A DNA stretch of 64,000 bases from Streptomyces sp. ISL-10 (GTDB taxonomy: Bacteria; Actinomycetota; Actinomycetes; Streptomycetales; Streptomycetaceae). Made by a program: the position numbers and the translations under genes. Position 1 is the first letter of the stretch, and each line of letters begins with the position of its first letter. The DNA is taken from positions 20,323 to 84,322 of the forward strand of contig NZ_JAGGOJ010000004.1 in the NCBI RefSeq assembly GCF_018614575.1. Reading direction: 5' to 3'. The notes under the pieces were generated by a model. The model ran no database searches and was not told the origin of the DNA. It saw nothing but the letters and a program-made list of their open reading frames with translations. Shown here in pieces: positions 29,878 through 38,656 of the stretch.

Positions 29878-31428
29878 GTGTTCGATACCCTCTCCGACCG
29901 CCTTGCAGCGACATTCAAGAACCTCCGGGGCAAGGGCCGCCTCAGCGAGGCCGACATCGACGCCACGGCACGTGAGATCCGTATCGCGCTGCTCGAGGCG
30001 GATGTCGCGCTCCCCGTGGTCCGTTCCTTCATCAAGCAGGTCAAGGAGCGCGCGACCGGCACCGAGGTCTCCCAGGCGCTGAACCCCGCCCAACAGGTCA
30101 TCAAGATCGTCAACGAGGAGCTCATCGGCATCCTCGGCGGCGAGACCCGCCGCCTGCGGTTCGCCAAGACCTCCCCGACCGTGATCATGCTCGCGGGTCT
30201 GCAGGGTGCCGGTAAGACCACCCTGGCCGGAAAGCTCGGTCTCTGGCTCAAGGGGCAGGGGCACTCCCCGCTCCTCGTCGCCTGCGACCTCCAGCGCCCC
30301 AACGCCGTCAACCAGCTCGCGGTCGTCGCCGAGCGCGCCGGTGTCGGCGTCTACGCGCCGCAGCCGGGCAACGGGACCGGCGACCCGGTCCAGGTCGCCA
30401 AGGACTCGATCGAGCACGCGCGCACCAAGCAGTACGACATCGTCATCGTCGACACCGCCGGCCGTCTCGGTATCGACGAGGAGCTGATGCAGCAGGCCGC
30501 GGACATCCGCGACGCCGTCAGTCCCGACGAGATCCTCTTCGTCGTCGACGCGATGATCGGTCAGGACGCCGTCAACACAGCGGAGGCGTTCCGCGACGGC
30601 GTCGGCTTCGACGGTGTGGTGCTGTCCAAGCTGGACGGTGACGCCCGAGGCGGTGCCGCGCTCTCCATCGCGCAGGTCACCGGCAAGCAGATCATGTTCG
30701 CCTCCAACGGCGAGAAGCTGGACGACTTCGACGCGTTCCACCCGGACCGCATGGCGTCCCGCATCCTCGGCATGGGCGACATGCTCTCGCTGATCGAGAA
30801 GGCCGAGCAGACCTTCAGCCAGGAAGAGGCCGCCAAGATGGCCTCCAAGCTGGCGAGCAGCAAGGGCAAGGAGTTCACTCTCGACGACTTCCTGGCCCAG
30901 ATGGAGCAGGTCCGCAAGATGGGCTCCATCTCCAAGCTGCTCGGCATGCTGCCCGGCATGGCGCAGATGAAGGATCAGATCAACAACATCGACGAGCGCG
31001 ACGTGGACCGCACGGCCGCGATCATCAAGTCGATGACCCCGGGCGAGCGCCACGACCCGACGATCATCAACGGTTCGCGCCGCGCCCGTATCGCCAAGGG
31101 CTCGGGTGTCGAGGTCAGCGCGGTCAAGTCGCTGGTCGAGCGCTTCTTCGAGGCCCGCAAGATGATGTCGCGCATGGCCCAGGGCGGCGGGATGCCCGGC
31201 ATGCCCGGCATCCCGGGCATGGGCGGCGGTCCCGGCCGGCAGAAGAAGCAGCAGAAGCAGGCCAAGGGCAAGCGCAAGAGCGGCAACCCGATGAAGCGCA
31301 AGGCCGAGGAGGCAGCGGCCGCGGCCCGCCGCGAGCAGGCCCAGCAGGGCGGCGCGTTCGGTCTGCCCGCCGGGCAGCCGGGCGAGGACTTCGAACTGCC
31401 GGACGAGTTCAAGAAGTTCATGGGCTGA
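29878..31428 (+). CDS. ffh: Signal recognition particle protein Ffh
   Basis: Ffh binds 4.5S-type RNA and signal sequences at the ribosome. The 516-residue protein has an N domain, the G domain (GLQGAGKTTLAGKLG, DLQRPNAVNQL, IVDTAGR, SKLDGDARGG) and the methionine-rich M domain from about 300 (GSISKLLGMLPGM, MTPGERHDP, SRRARIAKGSG), ending in a Gly/Met/Lys/Gln-rich tail. GTG 29878 starts FDTLSDRLAATFKNLRGKG. An extra Lys/Gln-rich tail is usual for actinobacteria. Confidence 0.98.
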   Translation: MFDTLSDRLAATFKNLRGKGRLSEADIDATAREIRIALLEADVALPVVRSFIKQVKERATGTEVSQALNPAQQVIKIVNEELIGILGGETRRLRFAKTSPTVIMLAGLQGAGKTTLAGKLGLWLKGQGHSPLLVACDLQRPNAVNQLAVVAERAGVGVYAPQPGNGTGDPVQVAKDSIEHARTKQYDIVIVDTAGRLGIDEELMQQAADIRDAVSPDEILFVVDAMIGQDAVNTAEAFRDGVGFDGVVLSKLDGDARGGAALSIAQVTGKQIMFASNGEKLDDFDAFHPDRMASRILGMGDMLSLIEKAEQTFSQEEAAKMASKLASSKGKEFTLDDFLAQMEQVRKMGSISKLLGMLPGMAQMKDQINNIDERDVDRTAAIIKSMTPGERHDPTIINGSRRARIAKGSGVEVSAVKSLVERFFEARKMMSRMAQGGGMPGMPGIPGMGGGPGRQKKQQKQAKGKRKSGNPMKRKAEEAAAAARREQAQQGGAFGLPAGQPGEDFELPDEFKKFMG

Positions 31429-31439
31429 CGCCCTGGTCA

Positions 31440-31495
31440 CGCGAAGGGGCCCGCGACCGGATGGCCGTTTCCAACGGTCGCGGGCCCCTTTCGCG
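31440..31495. terminator. Large hairpin between ffh and the convergent methyltransferase gene
   Basis: CGCGAAGGGGCCCGCGACC (31440-31458) pairs with 31476-31495 apart from one bulged T. The 19-bp stem with AA/TTT inside the outer arms can act in both directions. Confidence 0.88.
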
Positions 31496-31513
31496 TACGC
31501 GGGGCGTCCGGGG

Positions 31514-32359
31514 TCAGGGTGTGCGGGCGATCAGATAGCGGAAGACGTTCGGCATCCAGACCGTCCCGTCGGGCCGCACATGCGGGTGCAGCGCCTCGCC
31601 GATCTCCTTCGCCACCTGGGCCTGGTCGCTCTCCGCCACCGCCATGTCGTACAGGCGCGTCGACAGCAGGCCGCGTATAGCGCTGTCCACGTCCGCGTAG
31701 CCGAAGGGGCACGCCACCCGCCCCGATCCGTCCGGCCGCAGCCCAGCGCGCGCGGCGACGTCCTCCAGGTCGTCACGCAGGGCCGGCCGCCAGCGTCCGC
31801 CCTCGGCCCGAGTCCGCCCAGCATGTCCCTCCGCCACGCGGAGCACCCCGGAGGTGGCGCACCGCTCCGGCGGGCCCCAGCCGGTGAGCACCACGGCGCT
31901 GCCGCGCTCCGCGAGCCCGACGGCGCCCCGCAGGGCCGGGCCGAGGCCGTCCGCGTCGCCGGCGCGGCAGCCGATCGGCTGGAAGACCGTGATCAGGTTG
32001 TACGCGGGCCGCCCGGGATCCGCAGCCGCGCCGGCCTCGCCGTCGTACAGGCGCGCACCCGACACGGCGGAGCCGGGGACACCCATCCGCTCCCGCGCGA
32101 GGGCCAGCCGCTCGCGGTCCGTGTCGGTCCCGCTCACCGCGGCGCCCCGCGCAGCGGCGATCAGCAGCGCCAGGCCCGATCCGCAGCCGAGGCCCAGCAC
32201 CCTCGAGCCCGCGCCGACCTCCAGGCGCTCGTACACGGCTTCGTACAGCGGGACCAGCATCCGTTCCTGGATCTCGGCCCAGTCACGGGCCCGTTCGCAC
32301 GCCTGAGCAGAGGTCGCCGACGCCGCGTGGGGTCGGTGCTGGACGAGCGTGGATGTCAT
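31514..32359 (-). CDS. SAM-dependent class I methyltransferase
   Basis: A 281-residue protein with SAM motif I as VLGLGCGSGLALLIAAARG, the acidic partner GTDTDRERLALARERM, and later motifs LAERGSAVVLTGWGPPERC and LEDVAARAGLRPD. This is the fold of small-molecule methyltransferases such as ubiquinone-type or natural-product enzymes; the substrate is not known. ATG 32359 gives MTSTLVQHRP; longer starts upstream lack support. It is divergent from proS. Confidence 0.75.
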   Translation of the reverse strand: MTSTLVQHRPHAASATSAQACERARDWAEIQERMLVPLYEAVYERLEVGAGSRVLGLGCGSGLALLIAAARGAAVSGTDTDRERLALARERMGVPGSAVSGARLYDGEAGAAADPGRPAYNLITVFQPIGCRAGDADGLGPALRGAVGLAERGSAVVLTGWGPPERCATSGVLRVAEGHAGRTRAEGGRWRPALRDDLEDVAARAGLRPDGSGRVACPFGYADVDSAIRGLLSTRLYDMAVAESDQAQVAKEIGEALHPHVRPDGTVWMPNVFRYLIARTP

Positions 32360-32566
32360 CTGTACGCCCCATTCCGCCGAGAGAGTCGGTTGTGCCCTGA
32401 AGGACAGCCCCCGTGTGCGTTCGCCGCGCGCCCCCCGTATGTCAGGGAACTGCGCGTGCGCCCCCACGTCCAGGGGTTGTGCGGCACTGCTTGTGCGCCC
32501 GAGGTGTGCGCCCCGGCCGGCCTGGCCGATTCCCGCTCAGGTCCCGTCCGCCGTACCATGCGCGCC

Positions 32567-33979
32567 ATGGCCAAGACACCTGTCCTGACGCCCCAGGCGG
32601 AGGACTTCCCACGCTGGTACCAGGACCTGATCAACAAGGCCGAACTGGCGGACAACGGCCCAGTGCGCGGCACCATGGTCATCCGGCCGTACGGCTACGG
32701 CCTGTGGGAGCGGATGCAGCAGGAGATGGACGCCCGTATCAAGAACGCGGGCGCTCAGAACGCCTACTTTCCGCTCTTCATCCCCCAGTCTTACCTGACT
32801 CGCGAAGCTGAGCACGTCGAGGGCTTCGCCCCCGAGCTCGCGGTGGTGACCCACGGCGGCGGCAAGGAGCTCGAAGAGCCCGTCGTGGTGCGGCCGACGT
32901 CCGAGACGATCATCAACGACTACTTCTCCAAGTGGGTCCAGAGCTACCGGGACCTGCCGCTGCTGATCAACCAGTGGGCCAATGTCGTCCGTTGGGAGAT
33001 GCGGCCGCGGGTGTTCCTGCGCACCACGGAGTTCCTCTGGCAGGAGGGCCACACCGCACACGCCACCTACGAGGACGCCCGCGACTACGCCGCGTACATC
33101 CACCGGGAGGTCTACGCGGACTTCATGGTCAAGGTGCTCGGCATCGACGTCGTGCTCGGCCGCAAGACGCCCAGGGAGCGGTTCGCCGGGGCGATCAACA
33201 CCCTGACCCTGGAAGGGATGATGGGAGACGGCAAGGCGCTGCAGATGGGCACGAGCCATGAGCTCGGCACCAACTTCGCCACCGCCTTCAACACCCGCTA
33301 CCTCTCCAGGGAGGGCCACCAGGAGCTGGTCTGGCAGACCTCCTGGGGCACCTCGACCCGGATGGTCGGCGGGCTGATCATGTCGCACGGTGACGACAAC
33401 GGGCTGCGCGTGCCACCGAGCCTCGCGGCGGTCCAGGTCGTCGTCATGGCGATCAAGGGCGACGAGGCGGTCGCCAAGGTCCGCGAGATCGGCGAGACGC
33501 TCACGGCGGCCGGCCTGCGGGTGCATGTCGACGACCGGGTGGACACGCCCTTCGGCCGCCGGGCGGTGGACTGGGAGCTCAAGGGCGTGCCCGTACGGAT
33601 CGAGATCGGCCCGCGGGACCTTGAGGCGGACAACGCGATGCTGGCCCGCCGTATCCCCGGGGGGAAGGAGCCGGTGCGGATCGAGTCGCTCCCCGCTCTC
33701 CTGCCGAAGGTCCTCGACGACGACCAGGCACTCCTGCTGGAGCAGTCCCGCAGGCGCCGCGAGGACCGCACCAGCGAGGTGACGACGCTGGAGGAGGCCG
33801 CCGAGGCCGCAGCGGCGGGGGGTTGGGCCCGCATCCCGTGGGCCACGCTGGGCCAGGAGGGCGAGGCCGCGCTCGCGGAGCAGGGAGTGTCCGTACGCTG
33901 CCTGGTCGCGGAGGACGGGTCGGTGCCCGAGTCCGACGACGCGCCCGGTACTGTCGCGATCGTGGCCCGCGCCTACTGA
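32567..33979 (+). CDS. proS: Prolyl-tRNA synthetase, archaeal/eukaryotic type
   Basis: A 470-residue class II synthetase that charges tRNA-Pro. Motif 1 region GPVRGTMVIRPYGYGLWERMQ, motif 2 VFLRTTEFLWQEGHTAH and motif 3 GTSTRMVGGLIMSHGDD are clear. It has no bacterial editing (INS) domain between motifs 2 and 3, and it ends in a C-terminal zinc-like domain closing with Tyr, both features of the archaeal/eukaryotic class. Streptomyces also have a bacterial-type ProRS elsewhere, so this may be a second enzyme. ATG 32567 is used; ATG 32558 would add three residues. Confidence 0.9.
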   Translation: MAKTPVLTPQAEDFPRWYQDLINKAELADNGPVRGTMVIRPYGYGLWERMQQEMDARIKNAGAQNAYFPLFIPQSYLTREAEHVEGFAPELAVVTHGGGKELEEPVVVRPTSETIINDYFSKWVQSYRDLPLLINQWANVVRWEMRPRVFLRTTEFLWQEGHTAHATYEDARDYAAYIHREVYADFMVKVLGIDVVLGRKTPRERFAGAINTLTLEGMMGDGKALQMGTSHELGTNFATAFNTRYLSREGHQELVWQTSWGTSTRMVGGLIMSHGDDNGLRVPPSLAAVQVVVMAIKGDEAVAKVREIGETLTAAGLRVHVDDRVDTPFGRRAVDWELKGVPVRIEIGPRDLEADNAMLARRIPGGKEPVRIESLPALLPKVLDDDQALLLEQSRRRREDRTSEVTTLEEAAEAAAAGGWARIPWATLGQEGEAALAEQGVSVRCLVAEDGSVPESDDAPGTVAIVARAY

Positions 33980-34003
33980 CCGTGCCGCCGTTCCGGCAGT
34001 GGC

Positions 34004-34043
34004 ACGCCCCCGGCGTGAAGGATCTCCCGAGCGCCGGGGGCGT
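34004..34043 (+). terminator. Hairpin after proS
   Basis: A perfect 12-bp stem, ACGCCCCCGGCG (34004-34015) with CGCCGGGGGCGT (34032-34043), lies 25 bp past the proS stop. Confidence 0.8.
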
Positions 34044-34226
34044 ACGCCTTTGGTGGCACGGCCGCCACGTGCGCTACGTACCACCTTGGTGTGAGCTGTG
34101 AGACTTCTCCGCAGATCAGCGCACCCGCCCTCGTCCGGATGCATCAACGGCAACTGACGGGTACGTGCAAATTATTTGGGATGCCCCGGAATGGAACCCG
34201 GCGGGCTCCCGGCTCGTTATCACGAC

Positions 34227-34820
34227 GTGAGCACGACACCACCTGTTCTCGCCGCAGAGCTGGCACAGGCGTGGGCCGACATTCAGCGGCACCACCCCGA
34301 ACTGCCGGATCTTGCCGCGCCCGAGTCCCTGATCGGAGAGTCCTCGTCCGCCTGCGGCGCCGAGCTCTCCTTCGAGCGACTGCTCCACGAGGCAGTCCAC
34401 GGCATCGCCGCGGCGCGAGGCGTCCGCGACACCTCCCGCGCCGGCCGTTACCACAACCGCCGGTTCCTCGCGATCGCTGAGGAGATGGGCCTTGACCACG
34501 TGGATGAGCCGCACCCGAGCAGCGGCTTCTCCCTGGTTGCGCTCAACCCCGAGGCCAAGCGGCGCTACCGCCCCACCATCGAGCGGCTGCAGCGTGCCCT
34601 GAAGGCGCACACGGCAGCGACGACCTCCGACACCAAGCGCACGTTCCGCGGACCGGCCGCCCGGCACGGCTCCTCGGGCGGAGGGGTGCGGGTGAAGGCC
34701 GTCTGTGAATGCGGCCGCAATGTGAGAGTGGTTCCGTCGGTCCTCGCCCAGGCGCCCATCGTCTGCGGGGGCTGCGGGAAACCGTTCCGTATCCCGGAAG
34801 CGGTCGGAGCAGCCGGCTGA
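34227..34820 (+). CDS. SprT-like zincin with C-terminal zinc ribbon
   Basis: A 197-residue protein. LLHEAVHGIAAARG (HExxH at residues 54-58) is a metallopeptidase active-site helix, and HNRRFLAIAEEMGLD about 25 residues on can supply further ligands, as in SprT-like proteins. The C-terminus has a zinc ribbon, CECG ... CGGCG. Eukaryotic SprT relatives (Spartan) cut DNA-protein crosslinks; whether this one is a protease is not known. GTG 34227 is used because the conserved region follows directly; it lies downstream of proS after a terminator. Confidence 0.6.
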   Translation: MSTTPPVLAAELAQAWADIQRHHPELPDLAAPESLIGESSSACGAELSFERLLHEAVHGIAAARGVRDTSRAGRYHNRRFLAIAEEMGLDHVDEPHPSSGFSLVALNPEAKRRYRPTIERLQRALKAHTAATTSDTKRTFRGPAARHGSSGGGVRVKAVCECGRNVRVVPSVLAQAPIVCGGCGKPFRIPEAVGAAG

Positions 34821-35148
34821 CCGCCCCGGAGCCCGACCACCGAGCCCGCGCCCGCGGGCACGGTGGGCAGGTGAGCGGGCAGGCCCGCCTGCCGGCTTGC
34901 GCCTCCCGCTGCCTTCGACGGGGACGGCAGGTGGTGGCGGCCGGTGAGGGCGGCCGGCAAAGAGGCCTCGGTGTGCCGGCGGGTGAGAACAGCCCCCGGC
35001 TGTATGGCACAATGGCTAGCTGTACTCGACAGCCGCACAGGAACCCTCTCGCCTCCGGCTGACGCGTCCATCGGGCACTCCGAGTACCGCAACCCCACGT
35101 GGCATCCCGTTGTGCCCAACCACGTCAAGACCAGGAGACACCACACCC
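34821..35148 (+). promoter_or_regulatory. 328-bp leader/promoter region of the rpsP operon
   Basis: No gene is seen. The stretch near 35001-35020 (TGTATGGCAC then AATGGCTAGC) is AT-richer and could be the -10 region; I cannot fix a -35. A small hairpin GCTGT-ACTCG-ACAGC (35019-35033) would then lie at the start of the leader. AGGAGACA lies 13 bp before the rpsP start. Confidence 0.4.
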
Positions 35149-35592
35149 GTGGCAGTCAAGATCAAGCTGAAGCGTCTGGGCAAGATCCGTTCGCCTCACT
35201 ACCGCATCGTCGTCGCCGACTCCCGTACCCGCCGTGACGGCCGGGCCATCGAGGAGATCGGCCTGTACCACCCGGTGCAGAACCCGTCGCGCATCGAGGT
35301 CGACTCGGAGCGTGCGCAGTACTGGCTGTCCGTCGGCGCCCAGCCGACCGAGCCGGTTCTGGCCATCCTGAAGCTCACCGGCGACTGGCAGAAGGTCAAG
35401 GGCCTGCCGGCCCCGGAGAAGCCGCTGCTGGCCCCGGCGACCAAGGAAGACAAGCGCGCCTCCTTCGACGCCTTCGCCAAGGCTCTCGAGGGCGACGACG
35501 CCAAGGGTGAGGCCATCACCCCGAAGGCGAAGAAGGCCGACAAGAAGGCGGACGAGGCCGAGGCCGCTCCCGCCGAGTCGACCGAGGCCTGA
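35149..35592 (+). CDS. rpsP: 30S ribosomal protein S16
   Basis: A 147-residue S16: [39 protein letters not shown], and [18 protein letters not shown]. After residue 85 there is a long actinobacterial extension, lysine/alanine/glutamate-rich, ending [14 protein letters not shown] 35149. It starts the conserved rpsP-KH-rimM-trmD-rplS group. Confidence 0.97.
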   Translation: MAVKIKLKRLGKIRSPHYRIVVADSRTRRDGRAIEEIGLYHPVQNPSRIEVDSERAQYWLSVGAQPTEPVLAILKLTGDWQKVKGLPAPEKPLLAPATKEDKRASFDAFAKALEGDDAKGEAITPKAKKADKKADEAEAAPAESTEA

Positions 35593-35594
35593 GC

Positions 35595-35834
35595 ATGCTC
35601 GAGGAGGCTCTCGAGCACCTCGTGAAGGGCATCGTCGACAACCCGGACGAGGTGCAGGTCGCCTCGCGCAACCTGCGCCGCGGCCGCGTGCTGGAGGTCC
35701 GGGTCCACCCCGACGACCTCGGTAAGGTGATCGGCCGCAACGGCCGCACCGCGCGCGCACTGCGTACCGTCGTGGGCGCCATCGGTGGCCGTGGCATCCG
35801 CGTCGACCTCGTCGATGTGGACCAGGTCCGCTGA
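35595..35834 (+). CDS. KH-domain RNA-binding protein (KhpA family)
   Basis: A 79-residue single KH domain: MLEEALEHLVKGIVDNPDEV, then VHPDDLGKVIGRNGRTARALRTVV with the GxxG loop GRNG. KhpA-type proteins bind RNA broadly with KhpB. It begins 2 bp after rpsP, the usual bacterial position between rpsP and rimM. Confidence 0.95.
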   Translation: MLEEALEHLVKGIVDNPDEVQVASRNLRRGRVLEVRVHPDDLGKVIGRNGRTARALRTVVGAIGGRGIRVDLVDVDQVR

Positions 35835-35848
35835 TCGAAGGTGAAAGC

Positions 35849-35870
35849 GGATCCGGGAGCGCCCGGATCC
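35849..35870 (+). terminator. Hairpin after the KH gene
   Basis: GGATCCGGG (35849-35857) pairs with CCCGGATCC (35862-35870) around AGCG, 14 bp after the stop. It may be a partial terminator inside the operon. Confidence 0.65.
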
Positions 35871-35914
35871 ACGCAGCACCGGCTCGGGCCGGGGAGGGCT
35901 TTCGGGCCCGCCCC

Positions 35915-35949
35915 GGCCCGTCGTCGTATCCCAGGCCCGTCGTCGTATC
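35915..35949 (+). repeat. 16-bp direct repeat before rimM
   Basis: GGCCCGTCGTCGTATC occurs at 35915-35930 and again at 35934-35949, a 19-bp period, ending just before the rimM ribosome site (GAAGGAG). It lies in the rimM leader. Confidence 0.9.
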
Positions 35950-35964
35950 GAAGGAGAGACAAGC

Positions 35965-36522
35965 GTGCAGCTGGTAGTGGGACGGATCGGCCGCGCCCAT
36001 GGCATCAAGGGCGAGGTCACCGTCGAGGTGCGCACGGACGAGCCGGAGCTGCGGCTCGGCCCCGGCGCGGTGCTCGCCACCGACCCTGCCTCCGCGGGGC
36101 CGCTGACGATCGAGTCGGGCCGGGTGCACAGCAGCCGGCTGCTGCTGCGCTTCGAGGGCGTACGCGACCGCAACGCCGCCGAGGCGCTGCGCAACACGCT
36201 GCTCATCGCAGAGGTGGACCCTCAGGAGCTTCCCGAGGACCCCGACGAGTACTACGACCACCAGCTGATGGACCTGGACGTGGTCCTCGCCGACGGCACG
36301 GAGATCGGGCGGATCACCGAGATCAGCCACCTGCCCTCGCAGGACCTCTTCATCGTCGAGCGGCCCGACGGCAGCGAGGTGATGATCCCGTTCGTCGAGG
36401 AGATCGTCACCGAGATCGACCTGAGTGAGCAGAAGGCCGTCATCGACCCGCCGCCCGGCCTGATCGACGACAGCGAGGCAGAGGTCGCCTCCAGTCGCGA
36501 AGCGCCGGAGGACGAGTCCTGA
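35965..36522 (+). CDS. rimM: 16S rRNA processing/maturation protein RimM
   Basis: RimM helps assemble the head of the 30S subunit and binds S19. The 185-residue protein starts [20 protein letters not shown], has the PRC-barrel region with [13 protein letters not shown], and [13 protein letters not shown] near the C-terminus. GTG 35965 has AAGGAG upstream. Its TGA overlaps the trmD ATG. Confidence 0.95.
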   Translation: MQLVVGRIGRAHGIKGEVTVEVRTDEPELRLGPGAVLATDPASAGPLTIESGRVHSSRLLLRFEGVRDRNAAEALRNTLLIAEVDPQELPEDPDEYYDHQLMDLDVVLADGTEIGRITEISHLPSQDLFIVERPDGSEVMIPFVEEIVTEIDLSEQKAVIDPPPGLIDDSEAEVASSREAPEDES

Positions 36523-37343
36523 TGCGGCTCGACGTCGTCACGATCTTCCCCGAGTACCTCGAACCGCTGAACGTGTCCCTCGTCGGCAAGGCCCGCGCCC
36601 GTGGTCAGCTCGGCGTCCATGTGCATGACCTGCGCCGGTGGACCTACGACCGCCACAACACGGTCGACGACACCCCGTACGGCGGCGGCCCCGGCATGGT
36701 CATGAAGACCGAGCCCTGGGGAGAGGCCCTGGACGACATCCTCGCCGGCGGCTACGAGTCGGGCGCCCACGGCCCCGTCCTGGTCGTGCCCACCCCCAGC
36801 GGTCGCCCCTTCACCCAGGAGCTCGCCGTCGAGCTCGCCGAGCGGCCCTGGCTCGTCTTCACTCCCGCCCGCTACGAGGGCATCGACCGCCGGGTCGTCG
36901 ACGAGTACGCGACCCGTATGCCGGTGTACGAGGTCTCCATCGGTGACTACGTGCTGGCCGGCGGCGAAGCGGCCGTCCTGGTCATCACGGAGGCCGTGGC
37001 CAGGCTGCTGCCCGGAGTCCTCGGCAACGCGGAATCGCACCGGGACGACTCCTTCGCGCCCGGCGCCATGGCCAATCTGCTGGAAGGGCCCGTCTACACC
37101 AAGCCTCCTGTCTGGCGCGGACGCGCGATCCCGGACGTGCTCGTCAGCGGCCACCACGGGAAGGTCGCGCGGTGGCGGCGGGACGAGGCGCTCCGCCGCA
37201 CGGCCCTCAACAGGCCCGATCTGATCGAGCGTTGCGACCCCGCGGCCTTCGACAGGAAGGACAAGGAGATCCTCTCCCTGCTCGGCTGGGCCCCCGAGCC
37301 CGGCGGCCGATTTTGGCGCAGGCCCGAGGCCATGGAAGAATGA
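36522..37343 (+). CDS. trmD: tRNA (guanosine(37)-N(1))-methyltransferase
   Basis: TrmD makes m1G37 in tRNA and prevents frameshifting. The 273-residue SPOUT-knot protein has [47 protein letters not shown] and EVSIGDYVLAGGEAAVLVI (knot). The C-terminal tail binds tRNA (HGKVARWRRDEALRRT). It overlaps rimM by one base and is followed by rplS. Confidence 0.97.
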   Translation: MRLDVVTIFPEYLEPLNVSLVGKARARGQLGVHVHDLRRWTYDRHNTVDDTPYGGGPGMVMKTEPWGEALDDILAGGYESGAHGPVLVVPTPSGRPFTQELAVELAERPWLVFTPARYEGIDRRVVDEYATRMPVYEVSIGDYVLAGGEAAVLVITEAVARLLPGVLGNAESHRDDSFAPGAMANLLEGPVYTKPPVWRGRAIPDVLVSGHHGKVARWRRDEALRRTALNRPDLIERCDPAAFDRKDKEILSLLGWAPEPGGRFWRRPEAMEE

Positions 37344-37468
37344 GCCGCTGCTGTACGTCCGGCCGGCGCCCCTGCCACAGGGGGAACGACGCCCGCCCGG
37401 CGGAGGCACCCCATCTCATCACGACATTCCGTCGATGACCTGTGGCATCGGCGAGGAAGCAGACCACC

Positions 37469-37819
37469 ATGGCTCACCTGCTCGACAGCGTCAACGCGGC
37501 TTCGCTGCGCACCGACGTCCCGGCCTTCCGCCCCGGCGACACCGTGAACGTCCACGTTCGCGTCATCGAGGGCAACCGCTCCCGTATCCAGCAGTTCAAG
37601 GGCGTCGTCATCCGCCGCCAGGGCGCGGGCGTGAGCGAGACCTTCACGGTCCGCAAGGTCTCCTTCTCCGTCGGCGTCGAGCGCACCTTCCCGGTGCACA
37701 GCCCGATCTTCGAGAAGATCGAGCTCGTCACCCGCGGTGACGTCCGCCGCGCCAAGCTCTACTACCTGCGCGAGCTGCGCGGCAAGGCTGCCAAGATCAA
37801 GGAGAAGCGCGACAACTGA
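37469..37819 (+). CDS. rplS: 50S ribosomal protein L19
   Basis: A 116-residue L19: [39 protein letters not shown], and [19 protein letters not shown] at the end. ATG 37469 has GAGGAAG upstream. It closes the rpsP group before the signal-peptidase cluster. Confidence 0.97.
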   Translation: MAHLLDSVNAASLRTDVPAFRPGDTVNVHVRVIEGNRSRIQQFKGVVIRRQGAGVSETFTVRKVSFSVGVERTFPVHSPIFEKIELVTRGDVRRAKLYYLRELRGKAAKIKEKRDN

Positions 37820-37876
37820 GCTCCGGCTCATACGCGCGCCCGGTGTCACAGGGCGGCCGGATAGGCTCTGCCACCG

Positions 37877-38656
37877 ATGGACACCGAAGCACAGCACACG
37901 GAGCGCGACCCCTCTTCCGATCCCGCCGACGGGACTCAGGAAGAGAGGTCGCGCTCCGCGCGTCGTTGCGGCCGCTCCCCGATGTCCCTGCGCGCCGCGG
38001 CCCTGACAGGCGTCGCCTGCACCGTCTTCGTGCTGCTGCTCAGCCACTTCGTGGTGCAGCCCTTCCAGATCCCGAGCAGCTCCATGGAGCCCGCCCTGCA
38101 GGTCGGCGACCGGGTACTGGTGAACAAGCTGGCCTACCGGTTCGGCTCGCGGCCCGCACGGGGGGATGTCGTCGTCTTCGACGGCAGGGGCTCCTTCGTC
38201 CCCGAGGAACTGATGGAAAACCCCGTCAGTTCCGTAGTACGAGAGGGGCTCGCTGTGCTCGGGCTCGCCGAGCCGGCCGAGACGGATTTCGTCAAACGCG
38301 TGGTGGGCACGGGCGGGGACCGGGTGGTCTGCTGCGACACGGAGGGGAGGGTCGAGGTGAACGGTGTACCGGTCGACGAGAGATATCTGCACCCCGACGG
38401 CGTGCCCTCGGAGGTGGCCTTCGACATCGTCGTCCCCGAGGGGGCGCTCTGGGTCATGGGTGACCACCGCAGCGCCTCACGTGACTCCCGGGACCATCTC
38501 GGGGAGCCCGGCGGCGGCATGGTGCCCGTGGACAAGGTGATCGGCCGGGCCGACTGGATCGGCTGGCCCATGAGGCGCTGGTCCGGCCTGGAGGCCACCG
38601 ACGCCTTCGCCGGCGTCCCGGAGCCCGGCCGGGTGCCCGGCGGTGCCCATGGGTAA
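37877..38656 (+). CDS. sipW: Type I signal peptidase SipW
   Basis: A 259-residue signal peptidase I, which cuts Sec/Tat signal peptides on the outer face of the membrane. A basic cytoplasmic N-terminus leads to one membrane helix (GVACTVFVLLLSHFVVQ). The catalytic dyad is Ser69 in IPSSSMEPA and Lys140 in DFVKRVVGTGGD, with box E WVMGDHRSASRDSR. First of four tandem paralogues that match the S. lividans sipW-X-Y-Z cluster. Confidence 0.92.
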   Translation: MDTEAQHTERDPSSDPADGTQEERSRSARRCGRSPMSLRAAALTGVACTVFVLLLSHFVVQPFQIPSSSMEPALQVGDRVLVNKLAYRFGSRPARGDVVVFDGRGSFVPEELMENPVSSVVREGLAVLGLAEPAETDFVKRVVGTGGDRVVCCDTEGRVEVNGVPVDERYLHPDGVPSEVAFDIVVPEGALWVMGDHRSASRDSRDHLGEPGGGMVPVDKVIGRADWIGWPMRRWSGLEATDAFAGVPEPGRVPGGAHG

